From: Neobacillus novalis NBRC 102450 | Lineage (GTDB): Bacteria; Bacillota; Bacilli; Bacillales; Cytobacillaceae | Direction: 5' to 3' | Assembly: GCF_001591805.1 (NCBI RefSeq) | Contig: NZ_BCVP01000004.1 | Coordinates: forward strand, 1-64,000 | Length of the DNA stretch: 64,000 nucleotides | Part shown: positions 1-9,639 of the stretch, piece by piece | Numbering within the stretch: the stretch's first letter is position 1 | Layout: each line of letters starts with the position of its first letter | Position numbers and translations under genes: made by a program | The notes under the pieces: generated by a model | What the model saw: only the letters and a program-made list of their open reading frames with translations | Database searches by the model: none | Told to the model about the DNA's origin: nothing

Positions 1-90
1 AATCGAAGAGCGCTCTTCGTGTTTCCTTTATCTCGGTTGGAGCGCTCCAGGCCATACGCCGCTGAACAGGGCGCTTCCGCTTTTCTTATA
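1..90. repeat. Probable dispersed intergenic repeat, partial
   Basis: GC-richer than its surroundings and made of short palindromes (gaagagcgctcttc at 5-18, ggagcgctcc at 39-48). Read on the minus strand it starts right after the cls stop codon with GAAAAGCGGAAGCGCC. Related AAAAGCGGA-type segments follow the stop codons of appF (16383-16414) and of the DUF3813 gene (43548-43640). From memory, similar 'gcgcttccgctttt' blocks recur in Bacillus genomes. The element continues beyond the left edge. It may also serve as the cls terminator, because ccgctttt/aaaagcgg can pair across the cls stop. Confidence 0.5.
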
Positions 91-1606
91 AAAGCGGCGA
101 AAGTAACCGCGCTGTTGATTCAAGTAGTCTAAGTCCCAAATGCCGTTTTTGAAAAGTTGAAAAATCTAGTTGCTTGGTAAATTTAAGGTCATTTAAATAT
201 TCGGCTACGAGCTTCTCTGTGCTTTTCGTCCGGAACAAGAACGCATTTACTTCGAAATTTAAATGAAAGCTTCTCATATCCATATTCGATGTTCCAATCG
301 AGGCAAGTTCTTCATCAACAATGACAATCTTGCTATGCATAAAGCCCCGCTCATATTCGTACACCTTTACCCCAGCTTCTAAAAGTTCAGGAAAATAAGA
401 TCTCGATGCATGAAAAACGATTCGTTTATCAGGCCGGTTCGGTACGAGCAGCCTGACATCAATGCCGCTTAGGGCTGCCACCTTAATTGCCGAAAAAATA
501 TCTTCATCGGGTATAAAATACGGAGATGCAATCCAAACTGATTTTTTTGCAGAACCAATCATCGAGAAAAAAATATTTTTAATGACGCTCCATTCAGTAT
601 CGGGTCCACCGGCAATCAGCTGCACACCACCGTGACTTTCATGATCAATTTGCGGTGATAAATATTCCGCTGTTAAAAAACTATGATTTGTCATATAATA
701 CCAATCTTGCAAAAAAATAAGCTGCAGTGTCCGGACAGCTTCCCCTTTAAGCATTAAATGAGTATCACGCCAATAGCCTATCGACTTGTCTCTCCCTAAA
801 TATTCATCGCCAATGTTTAAACCGCCCACAAAACCAATCGTTCCATCAATCACAATGATTTTACGATGATTCCGGAAATTAAATTTATTATTTAAAAACG
901 GCAATTTTACTGGACCAAAGGGAACCGTTTCTATGCCGGCATTTTTCAGGTCATGAATATAAGCCTTTGAAAGCTGCCATGAACCGACGGCATCAAATAG
1001 AAAGCGGATCTTAACCCCCTGATTTGCTTTTTCTATTAGAATATCTTTGATTTCCCTGCCAATATGATCATCCCGGACAATATAATATTCAAGGTGAATA
1101 TGGTGCCTTGCCCTTTTTAATTGTTCAATAATATGCTGAAACGTTTCATCTCCATTGGATAATACCTTGGTAGATGTATCAAAAGAAATTGGACTGTTGC
1201 CTAGTTTTTGCGCGAGGGTAAATAATTTCCCCTGGTGTTCCCCCATTAAGCTAAGCTTTTCCTCATTTCTTGGATCATCTTCGCCTTCAACCGTTAGAAA
1301 TGCCTGTTTATCAAGAAAGTATTTCTTTCTAAACATCTTCTCTTTCCGATAATTTCGTCCAAATAGAAGATAAAAAATAAAACCAACAAGCGGAAAGCTT
1401 CCTAACACCACTAACCACGTAATAGTTTGGGTTGGGTGGCGGTTTTCAAGGAAAATGACAAATCCAATAAAAATGACTGACAGCGATATTAATACACTTA
1501 AGAACCCAAATATCCCGCTTTCCAATCGATCCTTAAAGAAAAACAATAGTACGGATAATACCGCTAAAAATATGACAACCCTTACTGTGTTTTTCAGAAT
1601 ACTCAC
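86..1606 (-). CDS. cls: Cardiolipin synthase
   Basis: Membrane phospholipase D-superfamily enzyme that condenses two phosphatidylglycerol molecules into cardiolipin and glycerol. 506 aa, a normal length. Two hydrophobic helices lie in the first ~85 residues, followed by two PLD catalytic motifs of the HxKx4D type: HRKIIVIDG near residue 250 and HSKIVIVDE near 425. A GGxN motif (VGGLNIG) and the equivalent GTSNMD follow them. The last residues (LLSPLL) run into the repeat at the window edge. Monocistronic as seen. Bacilli often carry several cls paralogues, so clsA/clsB/ywnE naming is left open. Confidence 0.93.
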   Translation of the reverse strand: MSILKNTVRVVIFLAVLSVLLFFFKDRLESGIFGFLSVLISLSVIFIGFVIFLENRHPTQTITWLVVLGSFPLVGFIFYLLFGRNYRKEKMFRKKYFLDKQAFLTVEGEDDPRNEEKLSLMGEHQGKLFTLAQKLGNSPISFDTSTKVLSNGDETFQHIIEQLKRARHHIHLEYYIVRDDHIGREIKDILIEKANQGVKIRFLFDAVGSWQLSKAYIHDLKNAGIETVPFGPVKLPFLNNKFNFRNHRKIIVIDGTIGFVGGLNIGDEYLGRDKSIGYWRDTHLMLKGEAVRTLQLIFLQDWYYMTNHSFLTAEYLSPQIDHESHGGVQLIAGGPDTEWSVIKNIFFSMIGSAKKSVWIASPYFIPDEDIFSAIKVAALSGIDVRLLVPNRPDKRIVFHASRSYFPELLEAGVKVYEYERGFMHSKIVIVDEELASIGTSNMDMRSFHLNFEVNAFLFRTKSTEKLVAEYLNDLKFTKQLDFSTFQKRHLGLRLLESTARLLSPLL

Positions 1607-1623
1607 CTACCAAGCTTCGTTTC

Positions 1624-1655
1624 AAAAAATACCGATTTCAATTTGAAATCGGTAC
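1624..1655 (-). terminator. Terminator of mecA
   Basis: Perfect dyad accgatttcaatttgaaatcggt. Read on the minus strand it is followed by a T-run, so it ends the mecA transcript before cls. Confidence 0.75.
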
Positions 1656-1660
1656 TGTTA

Positions 1661-2332
1661 TCAGCTAAAATGTTTTCGTAACTCCACAAAAACATTTTGA
1701 GAAATTATTTCTTTTCCATATTCTTGGATCCGATGGATTGTCAGCTGTGTCTCATAGCCGTATTCAAGTAAGACACTTAAGATATCATCAATTTCGTCTT
1801 CCTCAAATAAATCCTCGGGAAATTCAGTATATAGATAGTACTTTCCTTCAAAGTGATAAAGCATTGTCACTAAATCATCTAATCCTGTGCGATGTGATAA
1901 GCTGATGACATCTTCAAAATCCTTAAAGGCAAGAAGAAATTCTAATGTTTCTTCCTCAAGCAAAATATCATCTTCATCAGAATGATTTGGATTAAAATGA
2001 TGATCCAAGAGCTCTTCTATTTTTTCATCAACAGGTATGTCTTTTATTTTATCATTTGGAATAGGGAGCTCAAATTTTTGTCCATCCTTGGAAAGCTGTG
2101 CTTTCGTCACCAGGACCTCTAACCCTTTATCAAGAGCTTGGACTTGTATCCAAAGTGGACCTTCAACGACGAATTCTTCAGCACCGTGAACTTCATCCAT
2201 CATTTCCCAGAAAAGTTCTTCACTGCGTTCGCGATTGTACCAAATTTCTTCGCGATCAAATCCTCTTTCTTCTATATCACCATAGGAAATATAGAATTTA
2301 ACTGTATTTTCATTAATGCGTTCGATCTCCAT
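1661..2332 (-). CDS. mecA: Adaptor protein MecA
   Basis: Substrate adaptor of the ClpC(P) protease; in B. subtilis it delivers ComK and also acts on Spx and Spo0A regulation. About 223 aa, close to the family length. The N-terminal substrate-binding domain starts MEIERINENTVKFYISY. An acidic linker (about residues 105-135) precedes the C-terminal ClpC-binding domain ending near LRKHFS. Two adjacent ATG codons exist at 2335 and 2332. The second fits the family start and has better spacing from GGGAGAGG. It lies next to spx as in B. subtilis, but without yjbE/coiA directly beside it. Confidence 0.93.
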   Translation of the reverse strand: MEIERINENTVKFYISYGDIEERGFDREEIWYNRERSEELFWEMMDEVHGAEEFVVEGPLWIQVQALDKGLEVLVTKAQLSKDGQKFELPIPNDKIKDIPVDEKIEELLDHHFNPNHSDEDDILLEEETLEFLLAFKDFEDVISLSHRTGLDDLVTMLYHFEGKYYLYTEFPEDLFEEDEIDDILSVLLEYGYETQLTIHRIQEYGKEIISQNVFVELRKHFS

Positions 2333-2563
2333 CATAACCTCTCCCTTCCATTTTCCATATTGAAGGGACTAAATACCCCCAGCAGATCATGCCATTAAAA
2401 AAGTAAATACTCCTGTACTCTCATTTTATGACAAAAGTACTAATAAGGGAAATAAAAAAAACGAAAATCAAAAAATCCATTATAACGCCTATTTCCTATA
2501 AATTAGATGATTTCATTTATTGTAGCAAAATGTAGGCAAAACCTCAAACTTTGGGGCCACATT

Positions 2564-2598
2564 ACAAAAAAAAGGCCTTCGAATATGAAGGCCTTTTT
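2564..2598 (-). terminator. Terminator of spx
   Basis: Stem aaaggccttc/gaaggccttt with a 6-nt loop at 2571-2596. The forward-strand A-run at 2564-2570 becomes the T-run on the minus strand. The stop codon of spx is at the edge of the hairpin. Confidence 0.8.
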
Positions 2599-2599
2599 A

Positions 2600-2995
2600 T
2601 TAGTTTACCATCCGTTGTGCTTCACGCAAGTGGAACGTTCTAACTCTTCTTGGCAAGAACCTTCTAATCTCATCTTCATTATAACCAACCTGCAATCGTT
2701 TCTCATCGATAATAATTGGCCGGCGCAGCAGGCCTGGATTCTCTTTAATTAATCCAAATAACGCCTGAAGCGGCATAGCATCTAAGTTTACATCTAATTT
2801 TTGAAATGTTTTGGATCTCGTAGAAATTATTTCATCAGTGCCATCTTCGGTCATGCGAAGGATTTCTTTAATCTCTTCCATTGATAATGGTTCAGAGAAA
2901 ATATTTCTTTCAGTATATGGGATTTCATGCTCTTCCAACCATGATTTTGCTTTTCTACATGATGTACAACTTGGTGAAGTGTATAATGTTACCAT
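2600..2995 (-). CDS. spx: Transcriptional regulator Spx
   Basis: ArsC-fold protein that binds the alpha subunit of RNA polymerase and redirects transcription under disulfide stress; degraded by ClpXP. 131 aa, exactly family length. The redox switch C10-T-S-C13 is intact ([14 protein letters not shown]). The [15 protein letters not shown] segment near residues 92-106 is typical of Spx/ArsC. MecA lies downstream, as in B. subtilis. The ~585 bp upstream hold no other gene, so regulatory input to spx probably lies there. Confidence 0.96.
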   Translation of the reverse strand: MVTLYTSPSCTSCRKAKSWLEEHEIPYTERNIFSEPLSMEEIKEILRMTEDGTDEIISTRSKTFQKLDVNLDAMPLQALFGLIKENPGLLRRPIIIDEKRLQVGYNEDEIRRFLPRRVRTFHLREAQRMVN

Positions 2996-3580
2996 CCGTG
3001 TTCACACTCCTCTTTTATTTACGATTCATTTTAAATAATACCCTCTATTGTGAGATTAAAACTCTTTAATGTGGAAATATTACGTATCCGTAATTAAAAT
3101 GATTATAAATAAGTAATTTATATCATTAATTATACACCACTGTTTCTAATAAAGGTATCCTTTTTTCAAAAATAATTAAACGGACAAAAATAAACCCTAA
3201 ATCCCTTGATACATTATATTAGACGAATAATTCACGCAAAAGTTTCAAAATAATACTGAATCAAATTGATTTTTTTCAAACCTTTTAATATTTTTTATTA
3301 GAATGTTCGCCTCCTATCCTGTATTTTATGAGGGTTGTTCAAAATCCTGGTAATAAAGTCCCTCTATTCAAATTATAATGTGCCAACCTTACTATTTTAT
3401 TAAGTTTGATTCTCAATTAACAATTCAAAATGAAAACGCATTCATTCCCGACTAAATATAATACTTGTTTATTTACTTTCCTCTTTCAATAACAGGCAAG
3501 TTCTTATAAAATATAAAGTAGGGGATATTTAATATGGCATGATGAATATTCTGATAAGCTTATAATGGAGGGTTTTTATC
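2996..3580. other. Long AT-rich intergenic region upstream of spx
   Basis: 585 bp between the divergent spx and 61-aa genes. Very AT-rich with no convincing coding frame. It should contain the promoters of both genes; an AAT-rich stretch with several TATAAT-like hexamers precludes a confident choice. A good ribosome-binding site (aatggagggtttttatc) precedes the ATG at 3581. I see no recognisable operator or structured RNA. Confidence 0.5.
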
Positions 3581-3766
3581 ATGGGTGCTTACATAACAGA
3601 TTTAACCATTGTTGCTTTATTAATCGTTGGAATTACAGCCTTAATGGGTGTTATCACAAACAGTATTGGTGAAAAAGTATTTGGTGGCAAACATCGCAGT
3701 GAATTTGTCGATGAGAGCGCTAAATACCAGACTGGCTGGAAAACAGTTGGCGGTAATAAAAAATAA
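3581..3766 (+). CDS. Small single-pass membrane protein, unknown function
   Basis: 61 aa. A hydrophobic helix (about residues 8-28, LTIVALLIVGITALMGVIT) is followed by a charged, soluble tail (GGKHRSEFVDESAKYQTGWKTVGG). The start is supported by a strong Shine-Dalgarno (GGAGGG, 7-8 nt before ATG), and the gene ends at a clear hairpin shared with oppF. I do not recognise the family. The location opposite spx and convergent with opp does not reveal a role. Confidence 0.7.
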   Translation: MGAYITDLTIVALLIVGITALMGVITNSIGEKVFGGKHRSEFVDESAKYQTGWKTVGGNKK

Positions 3767-3770
3767 TTAA

Positions 3771-3804
3771 AAAACGATCTCAATTTTTTGAGATCGTTTT
3801 TTTT
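3771..3804. terminator. Bidirectional terminator (61-aa gene / oppF)
   Basis: aaaacgatctcaa pairs with ttgagatcgtttt, with T-runs in both directions; it separates the convergent genes. Confidence 0.85.
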
Positions 3805-3805
3805 A

Positions 3806-4747
3806 TTAATTTTTTGATTGTGCTTGGTATTGCTTAAATTCCTTTTCTGAACAAAGTACGAAATGACCAGGAGTAACTTCTCTAAATTCAACTGGTTCAT
3901 TGTCCCCGTAGTTATGACTCGCAGGATCATAGGATTTACGTTTGCGTGTCCGTTCACTGATTGGATCAGGAGCAGGAATCGCTGATAAAAGTGATTGCGT
4001 ATATGGGTGAAGTGGATTTCGATAAAGATCATCCGCAGATGCCAGCTCAACCATCCTGCCGAAATACATTACACCAATCCGATCACTAATATATTTAACC
4101 ATTGAAAGGTCGTGCGCAATGAAAAGATACGTTAGCCCTTTATCTTTTTGCAGCTTTTTCATCAAGTTAACAACCTGAGCTTGAATGGAAACATCCAAGG
4201 CAGAAATCGGTTCATCCGCAATGATAAATTCAGGCTCAACAGCTAGTGCTCGAGCAATTCCAATCCGCTGACGCTGACCGCCGCTAAATTCATGCGGGTA
4301 TCGGTTAGCGTGCTCTCTGTTCAATCCCACTGTTTCTAAAAGCTCATAAACTCTTTCCATCCGTTCTTGCTTTGATTTTGCCAAGCCATGAATGTCAATG
4401 CCCTCAGCAATAACATCGGCAATTTTTAATCTTGGATTAAGAGACGCGTATGGATCTTGGAAAATCATTTGCATTTTCCGGTTAAAAGCTTTTAATTGCT
4501 TTTTGGATTTATTGCCATGGACGTTGATTCCGTCATACAGCACCTCGCCGCCTGTAGCATCATACAAACGGATGATTGTCCGTCCTGTTGTCGACTTGCC
4601 ACAGCCTGACTCACCCACAAGCCCCATGACTTCACCTTGATAAATATCAAATGAAACGTCATCAACTGCTTTAACTTCATTAGGTCTTCCTTCATTAAAA
4701 TATTGCTTTAAATTTTTTATTTCAAGTAACTTTTTTCTTTCAGCCAT
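3806..4747 (-). CDS. oppF: Oligopeptide ABC transporter ATP-binding protein OppF
   Basis: One of the two cytoplasmic ATPases that power the Opp peptide importer. 313 aa. Walker [10 protein letters not shown] near residues 43-51, signature SGGQRQRIGIARAL near 155, and Walker B FIIADEP followed by the His-switch IAHDLS. The C-terminal OppF extension (LHPYTQSLLSAIPAPDP) is present. It starts at the base right after the oppD stop and is last in oppABCDF. In B. subtilis Opp imports nutritional and Phr/CSF signalling peptides. Confidence 0.95.
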   Translation of the reverse strand: MAERKKLLEIKNLKQYFNEGRPNEVKAVDDVSFDIYQGEVMGLVGESGCGKSTTGRTIIRLYDATGGEVLYDGINVHGNKSKKQLKAFNRKMQMIFQDPYASLNPRLKIADVIAEGIDIHGLAKSKQERMERVYELLETVGLNREHANRYPHEFSGGQRQRIGIARALAVEPEFIIADEPISALDVSIQAQVVNLMKKLQKDKGLTYLFIAHDLSMVKYISDRIGVMYFGRMVELASADDLYRNPLHPYTQSLLSAIPAPDPISERTRKRKSYDPASHNYGDNEPVEFREVTPGHFVLCSEKEFKQYQAQSKN

Positions 4748-5851
4748 TTATTTCCCCTCCTTTTTTCCAGGGAATTGACTTTTTCTTTTTTCTAATTCAA
4801 CAGCCCCAGAGTTTACACCTGACATCTCTAAGAATTGACTTTGACGTCTCTTAACGGCAACAGGCGGATCAACTGGCGGCGCATCTGGATGTAATAACCA
4901 TGTAGCTGCAAAATGCGTTTCAGATACTTTAAAGAACGGTGGCTCTTGCTCTAAATCGATTTTCATAACAAATGGATTACGCGGTGCAAACGCATCGCCT
5001 TTTGGCGGATCCAATAAATCCGGCGGTGTGCCTGGAATCGAGAATAACTCTTCATCTTCTGTATCCATATCCGGCATAGAGCTAATTAATCCCCATGTGT
5101 ATGGATGTTTCGGATTATAGAAAATTTCATCAGCCGTTCCAATTTCAACAATCTTACCGCCATACATGACGGCGACACGATCTGCTACATTGGCTACAAC
5201 ACCAAGGTCATGAGTGATGAAAATAATCGATGTGTCAATTTTCTTTTGCAGATCCTTCATTAATTCAAGGATTTGCGCTTGAATCGTCACATCAAGTGCC
5301 GTTGTTGGCTCATCAGCGATTAGAATTTTGGGATTACATGCCAAGGCAATGGCAATGACAACCCTTTGTCTCATCCCTCCGGAAAATTGGTGCGGATATT
5401 GGTTAATCCGAATCTCCGGTTTTGGAATTCCCACAAGCTTTAATAAGTCAAGTGCTCTTTCCTTTGCATCATGTCTACTCATGTTTTGATGCTTAATTAA
5501 TGGTTCGGTAATCTGGCCGCCAATTTTCATGGTTGGATTAAGCGATGTCATCGGATCTTGAAAGATCATCGAAATATCATGACCCCTAATTTTTTGCATT
5601 TCTCTATCTTTTAATTTCGTTAAATCTTTTCCATTAAAAAGAATTTCCCCGCTTTTAATTTCCGAATTGTGCTCAGGAAGTAAGCGCATAATTGATTTAG
5701 TTGTTACCGATTTACCGGAGCCTGATTCACCAACAATCGCTAACGTTTCCCCTTTATATAAATCAAAGTTAACACCGCGGATGGCTTTTACTTCACCGGA
5801 AAATGTATGGAACGAAATATTTAAATCTTTTACTTGTAAAACTTTCTCCAC
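4748..5851 (-). CDS. oppD: Oligopeptide ABC transporter ATP-binding protein OppD
   Basis: Second ATPase of Opp. 367 aa. Walker A GESGSGKSV near residue 40, signature [14 protein letters not shown] near 158, Walker B ILIADEP and switch ITHDLG. The C-terminal tail (residues ~285-367) lacks the cysteine cluster seen in many OppD/DppD proteins and instead has NPFVMKIDLEQEPPFF, the Gram-positive OppD form. The final ~25 residues are lysine-rich and probably poorly conserved. Confidence 0.95.
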   Translation of the reverse strand: MEKVLQVKDLNISFHTFSGEVKAIRGVNFDLYKGETLAIVGESGSGKSVTTKSIMRLLPEHNSEIKSGEILFNGKDLTKLKDREMQKIRGHDISMIFQDPMTSLNPTMKIGGQITEPLIKHQNMSRHDAKERALDLLKLVGIPKPEIRINQYPHQFSGGMRQRVVIAIALACNPKILIADEPTTALDVTIQAQILELMKDLQKKIDTSIIFITHDLGVVANVADRVAVMYGGKIVEIGTADEIFYNPKHPYTWGLISSMPDMDTEDEELFSIPGTPPDLLDPPKGDAFAPRNPFVMKIDLEQEPPFFKVSETHFAATWLLHPDAPPVDPPVAVKRRQSQFLEMSGVNSGAVELEKRKSQFPGKKEGK

Positions 5852-5867
5852 TACTATTCACCTGCCT

Positions 5868-6896
5868 TTAATCTCGCATTTTTGGATCTAATGCATCTCG
5901 TAATCCGTCAGCTACTAAGTTAAAGCATACCATAATTAGCGCTATCATAACGGAAGGAATAATCATTTGATATGGGAAAGCAATCATCGAAACAAATCCA
6001 TCATTAACCAATGTTCCTAAAGATGAGTGTGGATCTTGGAGACCTAATCCAATAAAACTCAAAAATGCTTCGAAGAAAATGGCACTCGGAATTGAAAACA
6101 TCGTATTTATGATAATAACTCCAAACATGTTTGGAATCATATGTTTGAAAATAATCGATGTATCCGATGCCCCTAATGTTTTAGCCGCCAAGACAAATTC
6201 CTGGCCTTTAAATTTTAATACTTGCCCGCGGACAACACGCGCCATGCTTGTCCAACCAGTTATGGACAGTGCGATGATAATCGGCATTATCCCCGGCTTT
6301 AAGACAATGATCATTAATACAACAACAATCAAGTTCGGTATACCGACAATAACCTCGATAATCCGCTGCATGATACTATCTGTTCTACCGCCTAAATAAC
6401 CAGAAATGGCTCCATATGATACCCCTATCAGCATATCAATCAATGCCGCCATGAACGCAATAAATAATGAAACCTGTGTACCTTCCCAAGTCCGTGCGAA
6501 AAGGTCCCGTCCTAAATTATCGGTGCCAAACCAATAATAAGCATCAATTTTGCGCACTTCATAAGCGTTATATACAGCACCGTCTCTTCTGGTTAATGTA
6601 CCGTCAAAAGGAAGCCAGTGAACATCCTCTAAACCTTGGATCCTCGGTGGCAGGTTATTGTGCTTAGTATTTTGGGTATCGGAAGCATACGGTGAAAGTA
6701 ATGGGCCGACAAACGCCATAATAATGAGAATAACGAGTATCACCATACTGACGACTGCAGCCTTATTTTTCCGTACCCGGAACCAAGAATCCTGCCAGAA
6801 ATTCAAACTTGGCTTAGCAATTTTTTCGCTTTTTGATGGGTCAACATGAGCGGGAGCAAACATATCCTTAGAAATGGTATTTTCTTTGTTGATCAT
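5868..6896 (-). CDS. oppC: Oligopeptide ABC transporter permease OppC
   Basis: Inner-membrane permease subunit. 342 aa. It has a soluble N-terminus, one helix at ~43-65, a large extracytoplasmic loop, then five helices. The EAA loop that contacts the ATPases reads AAKTLGASDTSIIFKHMIPN near 240-260. It overlaps the oppB stop by 4 nt (ATGA), indicating translational coupling. Confidence 0.95.
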   Translation of the reverse strand: MINKENTISKDMFAPAHVDPSKSEKIAKPSLNFWQDSWFRVRKNKAAVVSMVILVILIIMAFVGPLLSPYASDTQNTKHNNLPPRIQGLEDVHWLPFDGTLTRRDGAVYNAYEVRKIDAYYWFGTDNLGRDLFARTWEGTQVSLFIAFMAALIDMLIGVSYGAISGYLGGRTDSIMQRIIEVIVGIPNLIVVVLMIIVLKPGIMPIIIALSITGWTSMARVVRGQVLKFKGQEFVLAAKTLGASDTSIIFKHMIPNMFGVIIINTMFSIPSAIFFEAFLSFIGLGLQDPHSSLGTLVNDGFVSMIAFPYQMIIPSVMIALIMVCFNLVADGLRDALDPKMRD

Positions 6897-7825
6897 TTTG
6901 CTTTCCCCCCCGAAATACGAATACGTGGGTCGATAATTCCATAAAGAATATCAACAACTAAAATAATGACTACGAATAATGCAGCAAATAAAAGATTGGT
7001 TCCCATAATGACTGGATAATCATTAGTACTGATTGATTTAACAAACTGCTCTCCGATTCCCGGAATTCCAAAAATCTTCTCAATTACTAATGAACCTGTC
7101 ATTAAGCTCACGGCCAATGGTCCCATGACTGTAACTACAGGAATTAATGCATTTCTTAATGCGTGCTTAACGCTTATTTGCCAAAAGCTTGCACCCTTTG
7201 CCTTTGCCAAAGTAATATAATCAGACCCTAATACGTCAATCATTTCTGTTCGCATAAAACGGGCCGCAATTGATATTGGGAACATCGCTAAGGCAATTGT
7301 AGGAAGGACAGTGTATTCCGGTCCCTTCCACAACATAACAGGAAACCAGCCTAATTTAACAGCAATGTAAAACTGCAGCAATCCTGCAAAAATAAATGAA
7401 GGAATTGATTTACCAATTACAGCAATAAAAGTAGAGCCATAGTCTATCCAAGTATTTTGCTTAAGCGCGGAAATAGTACCTAAAAAGATACCAACTATTG
7501 CACCCAAAACCATTGCCTGTAAACCTAAGATTGCCGATGGTCCAATTCGATTTCCAAGCAGTTCTGTTACAGGGGTATTATTGAATTGGAAGGAGACTCC
7601 TAAATCACCCATTACCAGGCTCTTCATATAATTAAAATATTGAACAGGCAATGGATCCTTCAATCCATACTTTTCCAATAGAAGGTTCTGTTGGACTACT
7701 GAGAGTTTTTGGAAAGTATTAAATGGACTTCCAGGAATTAGCTTCATGAGGAAAAAAGTTATCGATGCAACAATGAACAGCGTAATAATCATATAGATAA
7801 AACGTTGCAATAAGTATTTCGCCAT
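6893..7825 (-). CDS. oppB: Oligopeptide ABC transporter permease OppB
   Basis: Partner permease of OppC. 310 aa with six predicted helices, the first at ~10-30. The EAA loop is AKAKGASFWQISVKHALRN around residue 207. It follows oppA after a 113-bp gap containing an intrinsic-terminator-like hairpin, which should make OppB-F scarcer than the binding protein. Confidence 0.95.
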   Translation of the reverse strand: MAKYLLQRFIYMIITLFIVASITFFLMKLIPGSPFNTFQKLSVVQQNLLLEKYGLKDPLPVQYFNYMKSLVMGDLGVSFQFNNTPVTELLGNRIGPSAILGLQAMVLGAIVGIFLGTISALKQNTWIDYGSTFIAVIGKSIPSFIFAGLLQFYIAVKLGWFPVMLWKGPEYTVLPTIALAMFPISIAARFMRTEMIDVLGSDYITLAKAKGASFWQISVKHALRNALIPVVTVMGPLAVSLMTGSLVIEKIFGIPGIGEQFVKSISTNDYPVIMGTNLLFAALFVVIILVVDILYGIIDPRIRISGGKAK

Positions 7826-7882
7826 GCCTACACCTCCTAATTGGTTTAATTTTCGACATTTTTCGACAATTCCGATACAGGT

Positions 7883-7918
7883 AAAAAGAGAGTATATTTT
7901 ATTTAATATACTCTCTTC
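7883..7918 (-). terminator. Attenuator-type terminator between oppA and oppB
   Basis: Perfect 12-bp stem agagagtatatt/aatatactctct with a 6-nt loop at 7887-7916. On the minus strand it is followed by TTTTT. It sits inside the operon, so part of the transcripts should end here. Confidence 0.8.
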
Positions 7919-7938
7919 CTATTTGATTAGTATAGCTA

Positions 7939-9639
7939 CTATTTAAGGATTTTAATCCACTGGTAACTATAATCAGGACCAAATGCATGGTGAGCAAAGC
8001 CTTGAACCTTTTGATTAATTAAAAGGTTAACTGAACGTTGATACACTGGAACAATTGCTGCATCATCTTCGATTAAGATTTTTTCAGCGTCTTGAAGAGC
8101 TTTCCAGCGTTCTTGGTCTTTCGCAGCTAAATCTGTTTGCGCAGCTTTAACTAGCTTATCATATTCAGCACTGCTGTAATCCATTTTATTGTGATCTCCG
8201 CCAGTAAGCATTAAATCCATAAATGTCATTGGGTCAGCATAGTCAGGACCCCAACCAGTGAATAATAGATCATAATCCATTTTTTGTTCACGGTCGATAC
8301 GGATTTTGAATGGTACAGGCTGAATTGTCAGCTTTAATCCAGGAAGGTTCGTTTCTAACTGATTTTTGATAAATGAATCAGAAACTTTAGACGTTTCAGT
8401 ATCGCCGCCTACATAGTTAAGAGCTAATTCTTTAACGCCTAACTCAGATAAGCCTTTTTCCCAAAGTTTTTTAGCTTCTTCTTTATTCATCTCAAGGTAT
8501 GGTTTTGTACCTTCGCGGAAATCTTTACCATCAAGGAAAGCAAATTCTTTAGGTACTAAGAAATCAGCAGCAATAGATCCGTTAGCTAATACATCATCCA
8601 CTAAGGCTTTTTTATCAATAGATAAAGCAATTGCTTTACGGATATTAATGTTTTTCAATGCTTTATTCTTCTCGTTCATTTTAATCCAGAAAAGAGATGG
8701 TTCTTGATAACGGATTAGATCTTTTGATCCTTCAAATTGTTGAATAATCGCAGCTTGTGCAAGCTTTGGTGTAATATCAACTTCACCTGCATTAAATGCG
8801 TTCGCAGATGCTTGTGGATCTTTAGAAACGTTAATGTTGATTTTTGTTAACGTTACATCTTTAGCCCCATGATAAGTATCGTTTTTCTCTAAAACCCATT
8901 CAGTTGCTGTAGGGCCTTGCCATTTTGTCATCTTAAATGGACCATTGGAAAGTAAGTGTTCAGCATCTTTAGCATAGTCAGCGCCTTGTGCTTCAACAAA
9001 CTTTTGATTTTGTGGATAGAACAATTGGAATGTAATGAAAGATTCAATGTATGGAATTGCTCTTTCTAAAGTGATTTTTAAAGTATAGTCATCTTCAGCT
9101 TTAATTCCAAGGTCTTCTACTTTCGCTTTTCCTTCAGCAATTGCATCAGCATTTTTTACTTTTCCGCCCATGAAATATGGACCGTATTCTGATTTTGTCT
9201 CAGGGTTGATAGCACGCTGCCATGCATAAACATAGTCATGAGCAGTTACAGGATCCCCATTAGCCCATTTTGCATCTTTTCTTAATTTAACAGTTAATTC
9301 TGTTTTGTCAGCATTGTATTCTGGCATTGCTTCAGCACCAGCAGGTACTACCTTTTGATCTTGGTCTAAACGATACATACCTTCGTTTACAGCATTCAAC
9401 GTTGTGAAACTCATAACGTCTGTTCCTAAAACGCTGTCCATTGTAGGAATTTCAGCAGATTCAAAAACATTAAGTTCTTGTTTATCAGCTAATTTGCTTT
9501 CTTCTGTAACAGGCTTATCTTTGCCTTCATTTTTACTAGTGTCTGTGCCTTGGTTCTTATCTCCGCCTGAACATGCTGCTAGGAACATGCTAAGAACTAG
9601 TGATAATACTAAAAGTAGTGAAAGTTTTGATTTCTTCAC
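7939..9639 (-). CDS. oppA: Oligopeptide-binding lipoprotein OppA
   Basis: Extracytoplasmic solute-binding lipoprotein (SBP family 5) that captures peptides for OppBCDF. 566 aa. Lipoprotein signal with lipobox FLAACS (Cys near residue 23), then an acidic/lysine-rich linker. The family-5 region YAWQRAINPETKSEYG lies near residues 138-155 and DYTLKITLERAIPY near 186-200. First gene of the operon with a strong RBS (AAAGGGAGG). Confidence 0.95.
   Translation of the reverse strand: MKKSKLSLLLVLSLVLSMFLAACSGGDKNQGTDTSKNEGKDKPVTEESKLADKQELNVFESAEIPTMDSVLGTDVMSFTTLNAVNEGMYRLDQDQKVVPAGAEAMPEYNADKTELTVKLRKDAKWANGDPVTAHDYVYAWQRAINPETKSEYGPYFMGGKVKNADAIAEGKAKVEDLGIKAEDDYTLKITLERAIPYIESFITFQLFYPQNQKFVEAQGADYAKDAEHLLSNGPFKMTKWQGPTATEWVLEKNDTYHGAKDVTLTKININVSKDPQASANAFNAGEVDITPKLAQAAIIQQFEGSKDLIRYQEPSLFWIKMNEKNKALKNINIRKAIALSIDKKALVDDVLANGSIAADFLVPKEFAFLDGKDFREGTKPYLEMNKEEAKKLWEKGLSELGVKELALNYVGGDTETSKVSDSFIKNQLETNLPGLKLTIQPVPFKIRIDREQKMDYDLLFTGWGPDYADPMTFMDLMLTGGDHNKMDYSSAEYDKLVKAAQTDLAAKDQERWKALQDAEKILIEDDAAIVPVYQRSVNLLINQKVQGFAHHAFGPDYSYQWIKILK

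Noticed and set aside
3589..4050. 153-codon minus-strand frame over the 61-aa gene and the end of oppF
   Set aside because: Overlaps oppF in another frame and a terminator; no family features.
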